From: Anaerolineae bacterium | Lineage (GTDB): Bacteria > Chloroflexota > Anaerolineae > B4-G1 | Direction: 5' to 3' | DNA: 14,340 nucleotides | Assembly (NCBI GenBank): GCA_030620125.1 | Contig: JAUXFI010000024.1 | Coordinates: 1-14,340, forward strand | In this document: in pieces, positions 1 to 6,950 of the stretch | Numbering within the stretch: position 1 is the first letter of the stretch | How the letters are laid out: each line of letters starts with the position of its first letter | Translations under genes and position numbers: made by a program | The notes under the pieces: model-generated | The model's database searches: none | What the model was told of the DNA's origin: nothing | Seen by the model: only the letters and a program-made list of their open reading frames with translations

Positions 1-306
1 CGCGACGCGGCCCAGCAAGAGGGTGGCGGCGGCATAGCCGGCGCTGGCGTGGGCCTGGGCGCGGGCATGGGCATGGGCGCGGCGATGGCGCAGATGATGA
101 CACAGTCAATGCAGCAGCCAGCCCAGCAATCTGCTCCCGCGGCCCCGGCGGCCCCGGCGGCTCCTGCTACTCCGAAGACGGCGGCGGGTATCCAGGCCAC
201 GGTGGATAACCTGGATATGCGGCTGGCCGAGGGGGAGATCAGCGAGGCGACGTACAATAAATTGTATACCAAGTGGGAAGCCCGGCTGAAGGAAATGGGC
301 GGGTAG
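1..306 (+). CDS. SPFH/SHOCT-type protein, C-terminal fragment
   Basis: The reading frame is open from base 1, so the gene starts outside the window and only its last 101 codons are seen. The visible part is a Gly/Ala/Met-rich stretch (residues about 8-35 of the fragment), then a Pro/Ala/Gln linker, then a short amphipathic C-terminal module with 'LAEGEIS' and 'TYNKLYTKW'. That module matches the SHOCT-like helix pair. This order (Gly/Met-rich linker, then SHOCT-like tail) is typical of SPFH-domain proteins related to Bacillus YdjI, called 'virion core protein' in databases. Those are membrane-associated scaffold proteins of unclear function. The SPFH domain itself is not visible, so the family call is inference from the tail. 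A GTG at 49 is an internal codon, not a likely start. A terminator hairpin follows. Confidence 0.6.
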   Translation, partial: RDAAQQEGGGGIAGAGVGLGAGMGMGAAMAQMMTQSMQQPAQQSAPAAPAAPAAPATPKTAAGIQATVDNLDMRLAEGEISEATYNKLYTKWEARLKEMGG

Positions 307-346
307 CCGTCAAACGATAGCGGGCGGCGGGCCAATCGAAAACGCA

Positions 347-383
347 GGGGACAGGCGATTTGCCTGTCCCCAGTGTTTTGTTT
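347..383. terminator. bidirectional rho-independent terminator
   Basis: A perfect 10-bp stem (GGGGACAGGC at 347-356 with GCCTGTCCCC at 362-371) closes a 5-nt loop. On the plus strand it is followed by TGTTTTGTTT (374-383), a T-rich tract for the gene ending at 306. Read on the minus strand, the same stem is followed by a TTTT-containing tract (about 338-342), so it can also end the minus-strand operon whose last gene stops at 426. It lies between two convergent genes, as expected for a shared terminator. Confidence 0.85.
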
Positions 384-425
384 GGGAGAGAATGGGTGAG
401 AGGGATGCTGAATCCCCAGAGACAA

Positions 426-1151
426 CTACGTGTTCTCTTGCTCCTGTGCGCTTGCAGCCTGATCATCAGCACCCAGGGTCTCGGCCAGCCGCTGACGCTC
501 GACGGATGGCAGAGGTTTGAGCTTGCCCGGCCCCCGCAGCCAGGCTTTTACCTTCTTGCCGTAAAAGGCCGGCACAGGCGGGGCGGCAACGTCCAGCGTG
601 ACGTCGGGATTGACGAAGACGATGGCCCCCCGCACGGGAACCTCGACGTCGGGCAGTTGTTTGGCCAGCCAGCGCTCCAGTTTGCGCGCTTGGTGCTCGG
701 CCTCGACGTGCGGAGCGCCCAGTCCCTCCTGGCCCGCAAACTGCCGGAAGAACTTGGCCCGTTGGCGGTGTTTCCACCGGCCATCCTCCTGGCAGGTCAC
801 TTGTCCTCCCTGCGCTTTGACCACGAAGGCGGTGCAGCCGCTGGGTTCCAGCAGGACGTGAGAGGCGGGGAGGGTGTACTGCAGGAGCGTGTACTGGTCG
901 TCCAGCCCCTTGAGGGCTTTGGCCAGCGCGTCGTGGTGGGCTAACGGGCCGGCGTAACGGTCGGCGAAGAAGCCTCCCACTATTGAGAGGCCAATGCCAA
1001 GCGTCATGCTCGCCAGCATCAGCGTGAACCACTCTGGCCTGGCGAAGGATATGATCAGGCCGGCCACCAGCGCCAGCAGCCCGGTCAGCGTCGCGTACTG
1101 GCCGATGTAACTTGACACGCGGATTCGACGTTCGTTGCGAATGATGCGCAT
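426..1151 (-). CDS. membrane protein with degenerate NERD-like domain
   Basis: A 241-residue protein with two hydrophobic segments (about residues 18-37 and 42-63) forming an N-terminal hairpin in the membrane, then a cytosolic domain of about 140 residues. The domain follows the pattern of the NERD (nuclease-related) family: SHVLLEPSG (97-105), FVVKAQGGQV (109-118), then EHQARKLERWL (152-162) and GAIVFVNP (175-182). In active NERD domains the first motif carries Asp before the His and the second reads Glu-x-Lys. Here these positions are Ser97 and Val110, and only Lys112 is kept, so nuclease activity is doubtful. The tail is Gln/Ala/Glu rich. It is the last gene of the yjbQ-plsX-fabF operon: its Shine-Dalgarno AGGAG overlaps the fabF stop and only 8 nt separate the genes, suggesting coupled translation. 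The function is unknown; the family call is by motif reading only. Confidence 0.7.
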   Translation of the reverse strand: MRIIRNERRIRVSSYIGQYATLTGLLALVAGLIISFARPEWFTLMLASMTLGIGLSIVGGFFADRYAGPLAHHDALAKALKGLDDQYTLLQYTLPASHVLLEPSGCTAFVVKAQGGQVTCQEDGRWKHRQRAKFFRQFAGQEGLGAPHVEAEHQARKLERWLAKQLPDVEVPVRGAIVFVNPDVTLDVAAPPVPAFYGKKVKAWLRGPGKLKPLPSVERQRLAETLGADDQAASAQEQENT

Positions 1152-1159
1152 TGTAGGAA

Positions 1160-2407
1160 CTACTCCTCGAAGCGGCCCGTCACCAGGCAGGCGTTCTGCC
1201 CGCCCAGCCCCAGGGAATTGGATATGGCTACGCGTACGTCGGCCTGGCGCATTCCCTCCGGCACATAGTCCAGGTCACACTCCGGGTCGGGGGTCTCCAG
1301 GTTGAGCGTCGGGTGGATCATTCCTTGCTCGATCGTCAGCATGCACACGGCAGCCTCGATGGCTCCGGCTCCGCCCATGGCGTGGCCAATCATGGATTTG
1401 GTCGAATTGATGGGTATCTCGTAGGCGCGCTCGCCGAATACCCGTTTGATGACCAGTGTCTCGACCCGGTCGTTGAGCAGCGTGCTGCTGCCGTGGGCGT
1501 TGATGTAATCCACGTCGGCCGGTGTCAGTCTGGCGTCTTCCAGCGCCCACCGCGTGGCCCGGATTGCTCCCCCTCCTTCGGGGTCTGGCTGCGCCACGTG
1601 AAAGGCATCGGACGAGGATGCATGACCCAGTATCTCGGCGCGAATGTGCGCCCCCCGTGCCTGGGCGTGTTCCAGCGATTCCAGGACGAAGAGCGCGCCT
1701 CCCTCGCTGTAGACGATGCCGTCGCGGTCGGCGTCGAAGGGGCGACAGGCCCGTTCTGGCTCGTCGTTACGGGTGGAGAGCACCCGCATGGCGCAAAAAC
1801 CGACGATAGGGGCGGAGTGGATCAGCGCATCTACCCCTCCGCAGAGCATCACGTCGGCTGCACCCCGGCGGATGAATTCGGCGGCTTCTCCCACGGCCTG
1901 TGTGCCTGTCGCGCAGGCGGCGACTACCGTGCTGATGGGTCCCTTGGCCTTGGCCCAATAGCTCACGTGATGGGAGGGCATATTCACCAATGCCGAAGTG
2001 AGGATGAACGGGCTGGTGCGCGCCAATCCCTTGTTGCGAAATGTGTCTATTCCTGTGATGACGCGCCCGAGGCCTCCGATGGCGCTCCCCATCAGCACAC
2101 CAACGCGCTCCTCGTCGGCCAGCGGCAGGCTCATTCCCGCGTCGGCCAGCGCTGCCTGGGTCATCGCGATAGATATCTGCGAGCAGCGCGCCATGCGCCG
2201 CGCTTCCTTAAAGTTGATATACTGCTTGGGGTCAAAGCCCTTCAGTTCGCCCGCGATGTACACGGGCAGATCTGAGGCATCAAATTGGGTGATGGGGCCG
2301 ATGCCGGAGTGCCCGGCCAGCAGTCCCTCCCATGTTTCCTCCATCGTCAGGCCCAGGGGCGTCATTGCCGCTATGCCAGTGACGACGACACGTTTGCGTT
2401 CGTTCAT
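1160..2407 (-). CDS. fabF: beta-ketoacyl-ACP synthase II (FabF)
   Basis: Condensing enzyme of type II fatty acid synthesis. It decarboxylates malonyl-ACP and adds two carbons to acyl-ACP in the cytosol. The 415-residue length is normal. The thiolase-fold triad is present: Cys165 (in VVAACATGTQA), His305 (NAHGSSTLLND) and His342 with Lys337 (STKSMIGHAMG). The N-terminal RVVVTGIAAMTPLG is standard. Two departures: the usual glycine-rich GEGAG segment reads YSEGGALF (233-240), and the C-terminal gating loop, normally NSFGFGG, reads NSLGLGG (397-403), so both Phe are Leu. A strong Shine-Dalgarno (AAGGAG) lies 5 nt before the ATG. It follows plsX after 27 nt and is closely followed by the NERD-like gene. 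A KAS-type enzyme is certain; FabF rather than FabB is favoured by NAHGSSTLLND and the overall length. Confidence 0.95.
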   Translation of the reverse strand: MNERKRVVVTGIAAMTPLGLTMEETWEGLLAGHSGIGPITQFDASDLPVYIAGELKGFDPKQYINFKEARRMARCSQISIAMTQAALADAGMSLPLADEERVGVLMGSAIGGLGRVITGIDTFRNKGLARTSPFILTSALVNMPSHHVSYWAKAKGPISTVVAACATGTQAVGEAAEFIRRGAADVMLCGGVDALIHSAPIVGFCAMRVLSTRNDEPERACRPFDADRDGIVYSEGGALFVLESLEHAQARGAHIRAEILGHASSSDAFHVAQPDPEGGGAIRATRWALEDARLTPADVDYINAHGSSTLLNDRVETLVIKRVFGERAYEIPINSTKSMIGHAMGGAGAIEAAVCMLTIEQGMIHPTLNLETPDPECDLDYVPEGMRQADVRVAISNSLGLGGQNACLVTGRFEE

Positions 2408-2434
2408 TTCTGCTCCTTGTTTAGTCTGTTGTCA

Positions 2435-3430
2435 TCAGGCCGTTGCTATCAGGCCGCTACGAATCGCTTCTACTACGCCGCCTTGCACGGCCTTGCGTGC
2501 CTGCCCAATGGCGTTTTTGATGGCGCGCGCGTTGGAGCGCCCGTGGCCTACGATCACCACACCGTTGACGCCCAGCAGCGGCCCCCCGCCGACCTCGAAG
2601 GGGTCCACCCGCCGCGCCACGCGACCGAAGGCCGGTTTCGCCAGCAGTCCGCCTGCGGCTGTCAGCGGGTTGGCCTTGATCTCGTCCCGGATGAGGTTGG
2701 TCAGCATCTTGGCCGTGGCTTCGATTGTCTTGATAAAGATGTTGCCGGTGAAGCCATCACTGACGACGACGTCTGCGTGGCAGGCTACCGCCTCCTTGGG
2801 CTCAATGTTGCCGACAAAGTTCAGGCCGGAGCCGGTCAGTAGCTTGTAGGCATCTTTGACCAGCGTGTTGCCCTTGCCCGGTTCCTCGCCGTTGGAGAGC
2901 AGCGCCACGCGGGGACTGGCGCAGTCCAACACGGCCCGCGCGTAGATGTGACCCATCAGCGCGAACTGGAGCAGGTATTCGGGCCGGCAGTCGGCGTTGG
3001 CGCCGATGTCGAGCGCGACGACGCGGCCGGCGGGAAGCGGCAGTATCGCGGCCAGCGCCGGGCGCTTCACGCCTCGAATGCGCCGCAGGGTGTGCAGGGT
3101 CGCTACTACCAGCGCGCCGCCCGTGTTGCCAGCGGTCACGTAGCCGTCGGCCTGACCGTCGCGCACCAGGTTCATCCCCACGTGCATCGAGGAGTCCTTT
3201 TTCACTCGTGCGGCCCAGGCGGGCTCATCCTCCATCTCGATGACCTCGGAGGCGTGGACGATCTCTAGTTTGAGCCCGGCGGTGTCGTGGCAGGCCAGTT
3301 CCTGCCGGATCGTTTCCTCGCGTCCGACGAGGATGATCTCGTCGCCCCATTCCCGCGCCGCCAGCACTGCTCCCGCAACGTCGGGGGTCGGGTAGTCGTC
3401 AGAACCCATTGCGTCAAGGACGATTTTCAT
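2435..3430 (-). CDS. plsX: phosphate acyltransferase PlsX
   Basis: A peripheral cytosolic enzyme that reversibly converts acyl-ACP plus phosphate to acyl-phosphate, the donor for PlsY in the first step of phosphatidic acid synthesis. The 331 residues match the family. Recognised pieces are the N-terminal KIVLDAMGSDDYPTPD (the family consensus is DAMGGDHAP, so His is Asp here), HASEVIEMEDEP (about 79-90), the substrate loop TAGNTGGA (119-126), ALDIGAN (158-164), NGEEPGKG and VVSDGFTGNI. The ATG is 4 nt after the yjbQ stop, and its Shine-Dalgarno GGGGAG is the end of the yjbQ coding sequence, indicating coupled translation. In the same window fakA and FakB-type genes supply acyl-phosphate from free fatty acids, so PlsX is the enzyme that could link that pool to acyl-ACP. 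Confidence 0.95.
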   Translation of the reverse strand: MKIVLDAMGSDDYPTPDVAGAVLAAREWGDEIILVGREETIRQELACHDTAGLKLEIVHASEVIEMEDEPAWAARVKKDSSMHVGMNLVRDGQADGYVTAGNTGGALVVATLHTLRRIRGVKRPALAAILPLPAGRVVALDIGANADCRPEYLLQFALMGHIYARAVLDCASPRVALLSNGEEPGKGNTLVKDAYKLLTGSGLNFVGNIEPKEAVACHADVVVSDGFTGNIFIKTIEATAKMLTNLIRDEIKANPLTAAGGLLAKPAFGRVARRVDPFEVGGGPLLGVNGVVIVGHGRSNARAIKNAIGQARKAVQGGVVEAIRSGLIATA

Positions 3431-3434
3431 TCGT

Positions 3435-3848
3435 TTACTCCCCTATCACTTTGATGACCAACCGCTTGCGCCGCTGGCCGTCGAACTCGGCGTAAAAGAC
3501 CCGTTGCCAGGGTCCCAGGTCGAGCCGCCCGGAGGTGATGGGCAGGATGACTTGGTGGTGTATGAGTAGCGACTTGAGGTGCGCGTCGCCGTTGTCCTCG
3601 CCGGTGCGATGGTGGCGGTAGTCGTGGCGGTAGGGGGCCAGCCCCTCGAGCCACTCCCAGATGTCTTTGTGCAGTCCCGGCTCGTTGTCGTTGATGAACA
3701 CGCCAGCGGTGATGTGCATAGCCGAGACGAGCACGAAGCCTTCCTGCACGCCGCTCTCGGTTACGGCCTGCTCGACCTGGCGAGTGATGTGCACCAACTC
3801 GCGGCGTTGGCGCGTGTTGAAGGTCAGGTATTGGGTGTGTGATTTCAT
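3435..3848 (-). CDS. yjbQ: YjbQ/UPF0047 family protein (thiamine-phosphate synthase-like)
   Basis: A 137-residue protein of the UPF0047 (TIGR00149) family. The fold is small and trimeric with a conserved His/Asp metal-binding pocket; E. coli YjbQ shows weak thiamine-phosphate synthase activity, but the true role is unsettled. Visible family marks are KSHTQYLTF at the start, [30 protein letters not shown] and the C-terminal [22 protein letters not shown] chose the ATG at 3848 because GGGAG lies 4 nt upstream and homologues begin with this KSHTQYL segment; an in-frame TTG at 3893 would add 15 basic residues with no family support. First gene of the minus-strand operon, downstream of a good promoter and a leader with two hairpins. 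The link to plsX is positional only. Confidence 0.9.
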   Translation of the reverse strand: MKSHTQYLTFNTRQRRELVHITRQVEQAVTESGVQEGFVLVSAMHITAGVFINDNEPGLHKDIWEWLEGLAPYRHDYRHHRTGEDNGDAHLKSLLIHHQVILPITSGRLDLGPWQRVFYAEFDGQRRKRLVIKVIGE

Positions 3849-3862
3849 TTGTCTCCCAGTTC

Positions 3863-3902
3863 TACGAGACGCACTCGTACTTTTACGGCCCAAGAGGTAA
3901 AA
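3863..3902 (-). promoter_or_regulatory. two tandem hairpins in the yjbQ leader
   Basis: In the predicted minus-strand leader two perfect 6-bp stems lie one nucleotide apart: TTTTAC/GTAAAA (3881-3886 with 3897-3902, 10-nt loop) and TACGAG/CTCGTA (3863-3868 with 3874-3879, 5-nt loop). The second ends 10 nt before the GGGAG ribosome site of yjbQ. No T-tract follows, so they are not an intrinsic terminator. They may stabilise the mRNA or affect initiation; no known riboswitch is recognised. Confidence 0.45.
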
Positions 3903-3928
3903 ACACTCTCACCTGTTCGGTGGGGGGC

Positions 3929-3957
3929 ATTGTACCCTGCTTGGCTGAGGTTGACAA
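3929..3957 (-). promoter_or_regulatory. sigma-70-type promoter of yjbQ-plsX-fabF operon
   Basis: Read on the minus strand: -35 TTGTCA (3957-3952), spacer of exactly 17 nt, -10 TACAAT (3934-3929). Transcription would begin near 3922, leaving a leader of about 73 nt before the yjbQ ATG. The -35 element shares bases 3952-3956 with the -35 of the opposite promoter. Confidence 0.75.
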
Positions 3958-3981
3958 GTGACTTGCCCAGATCGTTATACT
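3951..3981 (+). promoter_or_regulatory. sigma-70-type promoter of rpe-fakA-recG operon
   Basis: Consensus -35 TTGACA at 3951-3956, then -10 TTATAC at 3975-3980 (18-nt spacer) or TATACT at 3976-3981 (19-nt spacer). The start would be near 3988, giving a GC-rich leader of about 175 nt before rpe. It overlaps the -35 of the divergent promoter. Confidence 0.65.
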
Positions 3982-3987
3982 TTCTCC

Positions 3988-4162
3988 CCTTTGTGCTAGC
4001 AGATTCTACCTCACCCCGCCCGCCCGCGCAAGTCGGGTAGCCCCGCCCGACGCGGCACAGGCGGGCGCGCGCGGCGGCGTAGAGGCCCGGCTAACTCTGT
4101 CAACCATCACCTGCACTCGCTCAGTTGCCAAATCTGCCAACTCGTTGTATCATATCTCCTCA
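3988..4162 (+). other. non-coding GC-rich leader before rpe
   Basis: No gene is seen on either strand. It holds an extremely GC-rich core (about 4016-4080) with a perfect 6-bp hairpin GTCGGG/CCCGAC (4032-4037 with 4046-4051, 8-nt loop) and GCCCGC/GCGGGC complements around it. The last 40 nt are AT-richer and contain a second possible promoter. No T-tract or recognised riboswitch motif is present. Confidence 0.4.
4125..4153 (+). promoter_or_regulatory. possible second promoter directly before rpe
   Basis: TTGCCA (4125-4130), 17-nt spacer, TATCAT (4148-4153). A start about 7 nt downstream would fall near 4160, almost on the rpe ATG at 4163. With no Shine-Dalgarno before that ATG, the transcript would be effectively leaderless. 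Both hexamers match consensus at four or five positions, so this is only a candidate. Confidence 0.4.
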
Positions 4163-4879
4163 ATGACCCGGCCAATCAAAATCGCTCCCTCCATACTTGC
4201 CGCCGACTTTGCTCACCTGGCTGAGGCAGTCGAAAGCGTCGAGGCCGCTGGCGTGGATTGCATCCACGTGGACGTGATGGACGGTCACTTTGTACCGAAC
4301 ATTACTGTCGGCCCGCTCGTCGTGCGGGCACTGCGCCGTGTCACGCACCTGCCGCTCGACGTGCACCTGATGATCAGCGAGCCGGAGCGCTACGTGCCCG
4401 CCTTCGTCGAGGCCGGCGCCGATGGGCTCACTGCCCACGTCGAAGCTACGCCGCACCTGCATCGTCTCCTGCAACAGATACGAGACCTGGGCGCGCGGGC
4501 CGGCGTCTCTCTGAACCCGGCCACGCCGGCAGCCGCCATCGGCGAGGTACTGAGCGACGTGGACCTTGTGCTGGTGATGACCGTCAACCCAGGTTTTGGA
4601 GGGCAGTGCTTTATTGAGCACACATTACAAAAGATCGCGCGGGTGCGGGAGATGCTGGATAGCGCCGGAAGTGAGGCAGAGTTGATGGTAGATGGCGGTA
4701 TCGGGCCAAAGACGGCGAAGCGGGTCGTGGCCGCCGGGGCGACGGCGCTTGTGGCCGGGACAGCCGTTTTCGAGACACCGGAGGGGGTCGCAGCGGCGAT
4801 CAAGGTTATCCGCGAGGCGGCCCGCAGGGGACAAGGCGTGCGGGTCGCAAGCAGGCGAAAAAGAAGCCCCCAGTTGTAG
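4163..4879 (+). CDS. rpe: ribulose-phosphate 3-epimerase
   Basis: A cytosolic TIM-barrel enzyme interconverting ribulose 5-phosphate and xylulose 5-phosphate in the pentose phosphate pathway. Marks: IAPSILAADF (7-16, with Ser10), HVDVMDGHFVPN (35-46, His35 and catalytic Asp37 bind metal), DVHLM (66-70, His68), MTVNPGFGGQ (139-148) and VDGGI (176-180, second catalytic Asp177). It has 238 residues, slightly longer than usual, with a basic C-terminal tail after about residue 222. I chose the ATG at 4163 because family proteins start a few residues before KIAPSIL; a TTG at 4145 would add six residues. There is no Shine-Dalgarno before 4163. First gene of the plus-strand block; in Bacillus rpe also lies shortly upstream of yloU-yloV and recG. 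Confidence 0.95.
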   Translation: MTRPIKIAPSILAADFAHLAEAVESVEAAGVDCIHVDVMDGHFVPNITVGPLVVRALRRVTHLPLDVHLMISEPERYVPAFVEAGADGLTAHVEATPHLHRLLQQIRDLGARAGVSLNPATPAAAIGEVLSDVDLVLVMTVNPGFGGQCFIEHTLQKIARVREMLDSAGSEAELMVDGGIGPKTAKRVVAAGATALVAGTAVFETPEGVAAAIKVIREAARRGQGVRVASRRKRSPQL

Positions 4880-4909
4880 GGAACCGCTACTGCCCTGATG
4901 GAGGGATTT

Positions 4910-5266
4910 ATGCCAGAGAGACGATCTAGTCTGGGACGCATCGAAGTTTCATCCACGGCCATCGCCAGCATTGTGAACGAGGCCGTGCTGACCTGCTATG
5001 GCGTCGTAGGGACCACAGCAAAGGACCTGGCCACCGGCATTGCCAACGTCCTCTCCCACGACAGCAAGCGCGGGGTCGAGGTGCGCATCAAAGATGGACA
5101 GATCATCATTGACGTGTACGTAATTGTCGAGTACGGCACTCGCATCGCCGCCGTGGCCCGCAGTGTCATGAATGTCGTAAAGTTCAGTGTCGAACGGGCG
5201 GTGGGCGTACCCGTCGCCAGCGTCAACGTCCACGTCGAAGGACTCCGCGTCAGCGATACTGACTGA
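4910..5266 (+). CDS. Asp23/Gls24 family envelope-stress protein (YloU-like)
   Basis: A 118-residue protein of the Asp23/Gls24 family (PF03780). Marks: LGRIEVSSTAIASIVNEAV (8-26), YGVVG (29-33), the hydrophilic VRIKDGQIIIDVYVIVEYG (about 60-78) and VNVHVEGLRV near the end. In Staphylococcus Asp23 forms filaments at the membrane; the YloU subgroup is coded next to YloV/FakA throughout Bacillota, as here, but its role there is unclear. The ATG at 4910 is preferred: GGAGG (4900-4904) lies 5 nt upstream, while the ATG at 4898 has no ribosome site and merely contains this Shine-Dalgarno. Thirty nt after rpe and 24 nt before fakA, so co-transcribed. Confidence 0.88.
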   Translation: MPERRSSLGRIEVSSTAIASIVNEAVLTCYGVVGTTAKDLATGIANVLSHDSKRGVEVRIKDGQIIIDVYVIVEYGTRIAAVARSVMNVVKFSVERAVGVPVASVNVHVEGLRVSDTD

Positions 5267-5290
5267 GATTTACCGAGGGGGAATAGTGGG

Positions 5291-6949
5291 TTGACAGACG
5301 AGAAAGTATCAAAGACCACACGTTGGTCTCCGCGCCTGGTCACGGATGGCCAGGGCTTTAAGCGTTTGATCAAGGCCGCGCTGGTTTGGCTGCAACATCA
5401 CCAGACCGCCATCAATGTGCTCAACGTCTATCCGGTACCCGACGGCGACACGGGAACCAACATGGTGCTGACGATGCAGGCCGCCTGGGCCGAGATCGAA
5501 AACACACCGGAACGTAACGTCGGGAAGGTAGCCCACCAGATGGCCCACGGTGCACTGATGGGCGCTCGGGGCAACTCTGGCGTCATCCTCTCCCAGGTCT
5601 GGCGCGGGTTCGCCCGCAGCCTGGACGAAAAGGAAAGCTGCGGCGTTCAGGACCTGGCCGCTGCCTGCCGGGAAGCATCGGCGACCGCATACAGGGGCGT
5701 CGTCAAGCCGGTCGAGGGCACGATCCTCACCGTTGCCCGCGCCGTCGGCGACGCGGCGACCCATGCAGCGGATGAGGCGGATGACCTGGTGCACGTCCTG
5801 GAGCACATGGTGTTTGCCGCCCACGAAACTGTGGCGCTCACTCCTTCGTTGCTCCCGGTGCTCAAAGAAGCCGGGGTGGTAGACGCTGGTGGTCAGGGAC
5901 TATTCGTCATTCTAGAGGGAATGTTGCGCTACATGCGAGGAGAATCCATCGCCGAAGATGTGCGGCTGACCGAGGCGGTGGATCTTGTCCATACGGGGTT
6001 GGATCCCGGCGAGATCGGCTACGGCTACGATGTGCAGTTCCTCATCGTCGGGCAGGAGCTTGACGTGGGCGCTATTCGCCAGGGAATCGTGGACATGGGG
6101 GAGTGCCCGCTCGTCGTTGGCGACCCCACCACGGTGAAGGTACACGTCCACGTGCCCGACCCCGGCGTTCCCGTCAGTTATGGAGCCAGCCTGGGCTCGC
6201 TGCGCGACGTCGTAGTGGAGGACATGCAGGCTCAGTATCAGGACTTTGTCGTCGAGCGCGATCTGTCGCTGTCCCTCTCGCCCCAGTCCTCTCAGGGGAT
6301 CGGCGTCGTGGCTGTCGTCATGGGAGATGGACTGGCCCGCATTTTCAAGAGCCTGGGCGTGAGTGGTATCGTGCGCGGTGGCCAGACGATGAATCCCAGC
6401 ACCCAGGATTTACTGGAGGCTGTCGAGAGACTGCCGAACGAACAAGTGATTCTGCTGCCCAATAACAGCAATGTCATCCTGGCCGCCAATCAGGCCCGCA
6501 CACTCGGCAGCAAACCTATGGCCGTCATTCCCACGCGCTCCGCTCCGGCGGGCATCGCGGCGCTGTTGGCGGTCAACCACCAGGCTGATTTCGAGACCAA
6601 TGTGGCTGCCATGACCAGCGCGATGGAAGATGTCGAGACGGGTGAGGTCACCACCGCAACTCGTTCGGCCACGATCAACGGCGTAAAAGTCACCGATGGG
6701 CAGATCATCGGCTTGCACGATGGGGAACTCGAGGTGACCGGCACGACAGTCGAAGAAGTCGTACGAAAATTGCTAAAGAAGATGAATTCCACCGACGGCG
6801 AGATCATCACCCTGTACTATGGTGAAGACGTCAGCGAGAGCGACGCCAACGAGTTAGCCGAACTCCTGCAACAAGACTGGCCTGACCAGGAGATCGAGGT
6901 GATCGCCGGTGGACAGCCTCACTACTATTACATTCTTTCGGTGGAATAA
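5291..6949 (+). CDS. fakA: fatty acid kinase subunit FakA (YloV/DAK2-type)
   Basis: A cytosolic kinase that phosphorylates fatty acids held by FakB carrier proteins, giving acyl-phosphate for PlsX/PlsY. It has 552 residues, as usual for the family. The N-terminal DhaL/Dak2 domain (about 20-225) has the Mg-ATP motif DGDTGTNM (51-58, Asp51 and Asp53), ALMGARGNSGVILSQ (88-102), KPVEGTILTVAR (139-150) and DAGGQGLFVILEGM (198-211). The middle domain carries GYGYDVQF (243-250) and VGDPTTVKVHVHVPDPG (276-292). The C-terminal domain (about 330-552) contains LPNNSN and IPTRSAPAGIAALLA. The start is a TTG with GAGGGGG about 9 nt upstream; no better start exists before the DhaL domain. In S. aureus FakA, as I recall, a Cys and two His of the middle domain bind zinc; the His pair is kept here, but the Cys position appears to be Asp. 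Two DegV/FakB-type genes follow, which supports Fak over dihydroxyacetone kinase. Confidence 0.9.
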   Translation: MTDEKVSKTTRWSPRLVTDGQGFKRLIKAALVWLQHHQTAINVLNVYPVPDGDTGTNMVLTMQAAWAEIENTPERNVGKVAHQMAHGALMGARGNSGVILSQVWRGFARSLDEKESCGVQDLAAACREASATAYRGVVKPVEGTILTVARAVGDAATHAADEADDLVHVLEHMVFAAHETVALTPSLLPVLKEAGVVDAGGQGLFVILEGMLRYMRGESIAEDVRLTEAVDLVHTGLDPGEIGYGYDVQFLIVGQELDVGAIRQGIVDMGECPLVVGDPTTVKVHVHVPDPGVPVSYGASLGSLRDVVVEDMQAQYQDFVVERDLSLSLSPQSSQGIGVVAVVMGDGLARIFKSLGVSGIVRGGQTMNPSTQDLLEAVERLPNEQVILLPNNSNVILAANQARTLGSKPMAVIPTRSAPAGIAALLAVNHQADFETNVAAMTSAMEDVETGEVTTATRSATINGVKVTDGQIIGLHDGELEVTGTTVEEVVRKLLKKMNSTDGEIITLYYGEDVSESDANELAELLQQDWPDQEIEVIAGGQPHYYYILSVE

Positions 6950-6950
6950 T

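Noticed and set aside
1313..2275. A 320-codon plus-strand open frame opposite fabF
   Set aside because: It is antisense to the strongly supported fabF gene, has no recognisable domain or ribosome site, and such long shadows are expected in GC-rich DNA.
1998..2849. A 283-codon plus-strand open frame across the fabF-plsX junction
   Set aside because: It covers two real genes on the opposite strand; its composition (Ser/Pro/Arg/Thr rich, no motifs) is that of an antisense frame.
3849..3893. In-frame TTG extension of yjbQ
   Set aside because: It adds a basic segment unlike the family, while the ATG at 3848 has GGGAG four bases upstream and a family-typical N-terminus.
4016..4080. Riboswitch or RNA gene in the GC-rich leader before rpe
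   Set aside because: Only simple GC stems are seen; no conserved riboswitch core (for example a TPP-type element, considered because of yjbQ) could be recognised.
4898..4909. Earlier ATG for the Asp23 gene
   Set aside because: It has no ribosome site and itself contains the GGAGG serving the ATG at 4910.
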